Below, one piece after another: positions 12,827 to 13,482 of a DNA stretch of 13,482 nucleotides. Source of the DNA: Candidatus Nanohaloarchaea archaeon (GTDB lineage Archaea; EX4484-52; GLR71); assembly GCA_030671745.1 (NCBI GenBank), contig DAOVHT010000024.1, forward strand, positions 1 through 13,482, in the 5' to 3' direction. The position numbers were made by a program, and so were the translations under genes. Positions within the stretch are counted from its first letter, which is position 1. The number at the start of each line of letters is the position of its first letter. The notes below the pieces were generated by a model, which saw nothing but the letters and a program-made list of their open reading frames with translations, searched no databases and was not told the DNA's origin.

Positions 12827-13482
12827 TTAATCCAAAACATCATCAAAACCGCTCTTGAACTTTTTTTGCACTGTGGGCTCATCTTCTTTTGGATCTTCAT
12901 CCTTCTTGTCGCAAGAACCCTCAACATTCTCAACAACAACCTCTGGAACATCAATCCGTGCCTCTTCAGGCAGGTACCCGGTCTTTTCCCGCCTCTTAAG
13001 TATGACCTCTTTCTTTTTTTCGACAATCTCTCTCAGTTTTTCAGGAAGCTCATCATCTTCAGTAAATGACACATCCCGCCCATCAATCGCCAAGACCTCT
13101 TCACCTGCATCTTTGACTACCTCAACCTCAGGTTTTTCCTCTTTCACCTTGACCTCAACATCTTTCAAGACCTCATCAATGTTTGTATTCCCGAAATAAT
13201 CTTTCAGTTCAGATGCGCTCTCAATACCGAAATAATCAAGAAATTTCCGTGTGATCTGTATTATGTTGGTGTGCCCTGACGCTTCGCGCCGGATGAATCC
13301 CTTGTCCTCAAGCTCTTTAAGGTGGTCATACGCCCTGTTACCGCGCACCTCAACGATATTGCTCTGCTTGACCGGGTTCTTGTAAGCGATCAAAGAAAGT
13401 GTCTGCAGCACCGCTTTAGGGAAATCCTTGTGCGGTGCAAGCCCGCTCACATTGGTCTCCATATCGGAATGGACTTTCATCT
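12827..13482 (-). CDS. scpB: Segregation and condensation protein B, C-terminal part
   Basis: The gene enters from the right edge. The first visible Met (13480) is internal because the N-terminal winged helix of ScpB is absent. The second winged helix is clear: FPKAVLQTLSLIAYKNPVKQ, then IVEVRGNRAYDHLKELEDKG and an arm ending in the family motif FLDYFGIES. ScpB dimers bind the ScpA kleisin of SMC complexes and act in chromosome organisation. After about residue 95 comes an acidic, low-complexity tail of about 120 residues (many Glu, Asp, Val, Lys) ending GFDDVLD, longer than in bacterial ScpB and probably disordered. The upstream partner scpA would be expected just outside the window. Confidence 0.88.
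   Translation of the reverse strand, partial: MKVHSDMETNVSGLAPHKDFPKAVLQTLSLIAYKNPVKQSNIVEVRGNRAYDHLKELEDKGFIRREASGHTNIIQITRKFLDYFGIESASELKDYFGNTNIDEVLKDVEVKVKEEKPEVEVVKDAGEEVLAIDGRDVSFTEDDELPEKLREIVEKKKEVILKRREKTGYLPEEARIDVPEVVVENVEGSCDKKDEDPKEDEPTVQKKFKSGFDDVLD

Noticed and set aside
12855..13199. Ser/Thr-rich plus-strand frame opposite scpB
   Set aside because: Its Ser/Thr/Phe repeats mirror the Glu/Lys/Asp-rich tail of scpB on the other strand. The ScpB winged-helix motif decides the coding strand.

Overview
The window is archaeal. The evidence is gatD and gatE, which make Gln-tRNA from Glu-tRNA only in archaea, a class I archaeal-type CCA-adding enzyme, the archaeal aEF-1 beta/zinc-ribbon pair, archaeal prepilin N-termini, and TATA boxes 25-30 nt upstream of start codons with no leader. 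The moderate-to-low GC and asparagine-rich secreted proteins suggest a mesophile. A tRNA intron at a non-canonical site would fit a DPANN-type or other deep-branching lineage, but I cannot fix the phylum from this window.

Layout. 1-2225 (+): a secretion block with the 3' end of a surface-protein gene and three prepilin-like proteins. 2314-3684 (+): gatD. 3685-3913: a spacer with a 9-bp hairpin and the promoter of the next operon. 3914-6948 (+): a tightly coupled operon of a degenerate HD-domain protein, an intact HD phosphohydrolase and gatE. 6970-8309 (-): a small winged-helix regulator and three small proteins, one a lysine/alanine-rich protein with a C-terminal membrane helix. 8441-9802 (+): cca. 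9837-11345 (-): an Ogg2-like DNA glycosylase/AP lyase and a SAM methyltransferase, each with its own promoter. 11406-11842 (-): zinc-ribbon protein and aEF-1 beta. 11921-12040 (+): a tRNA-Arg gene split in its T-loop by a 46-nt intron. 12065-12806: two unrecognised small genes, divergent. 12827-13482 (-): the C-terminal part of scpB, running off the window.

The common theme is translation and tRNA maturation. GatDE charges tRNA-Gln indirectly. Cca adds the 3' CCA that the tRNA-Arg gene here does not encode. aEF-1 beta recycles aEF-1A. The tRNA needs a splicing endonuclease able to cut outside the anticodon loop. Most first genes of transcription units look leaderless, while the internal aEF-1 beta gene and the zinc-ribbon gene carry GGTGA-type ribosome binding sites.

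The most notable item is the tRNA: exon ends, a 4-bp central helix and two 3-nt AAT bulges form a bulge-helix-bulge splice motif at tRNA position 59/60. I see no CRISPR array, rRNA, complete insertion sequence or phage module.
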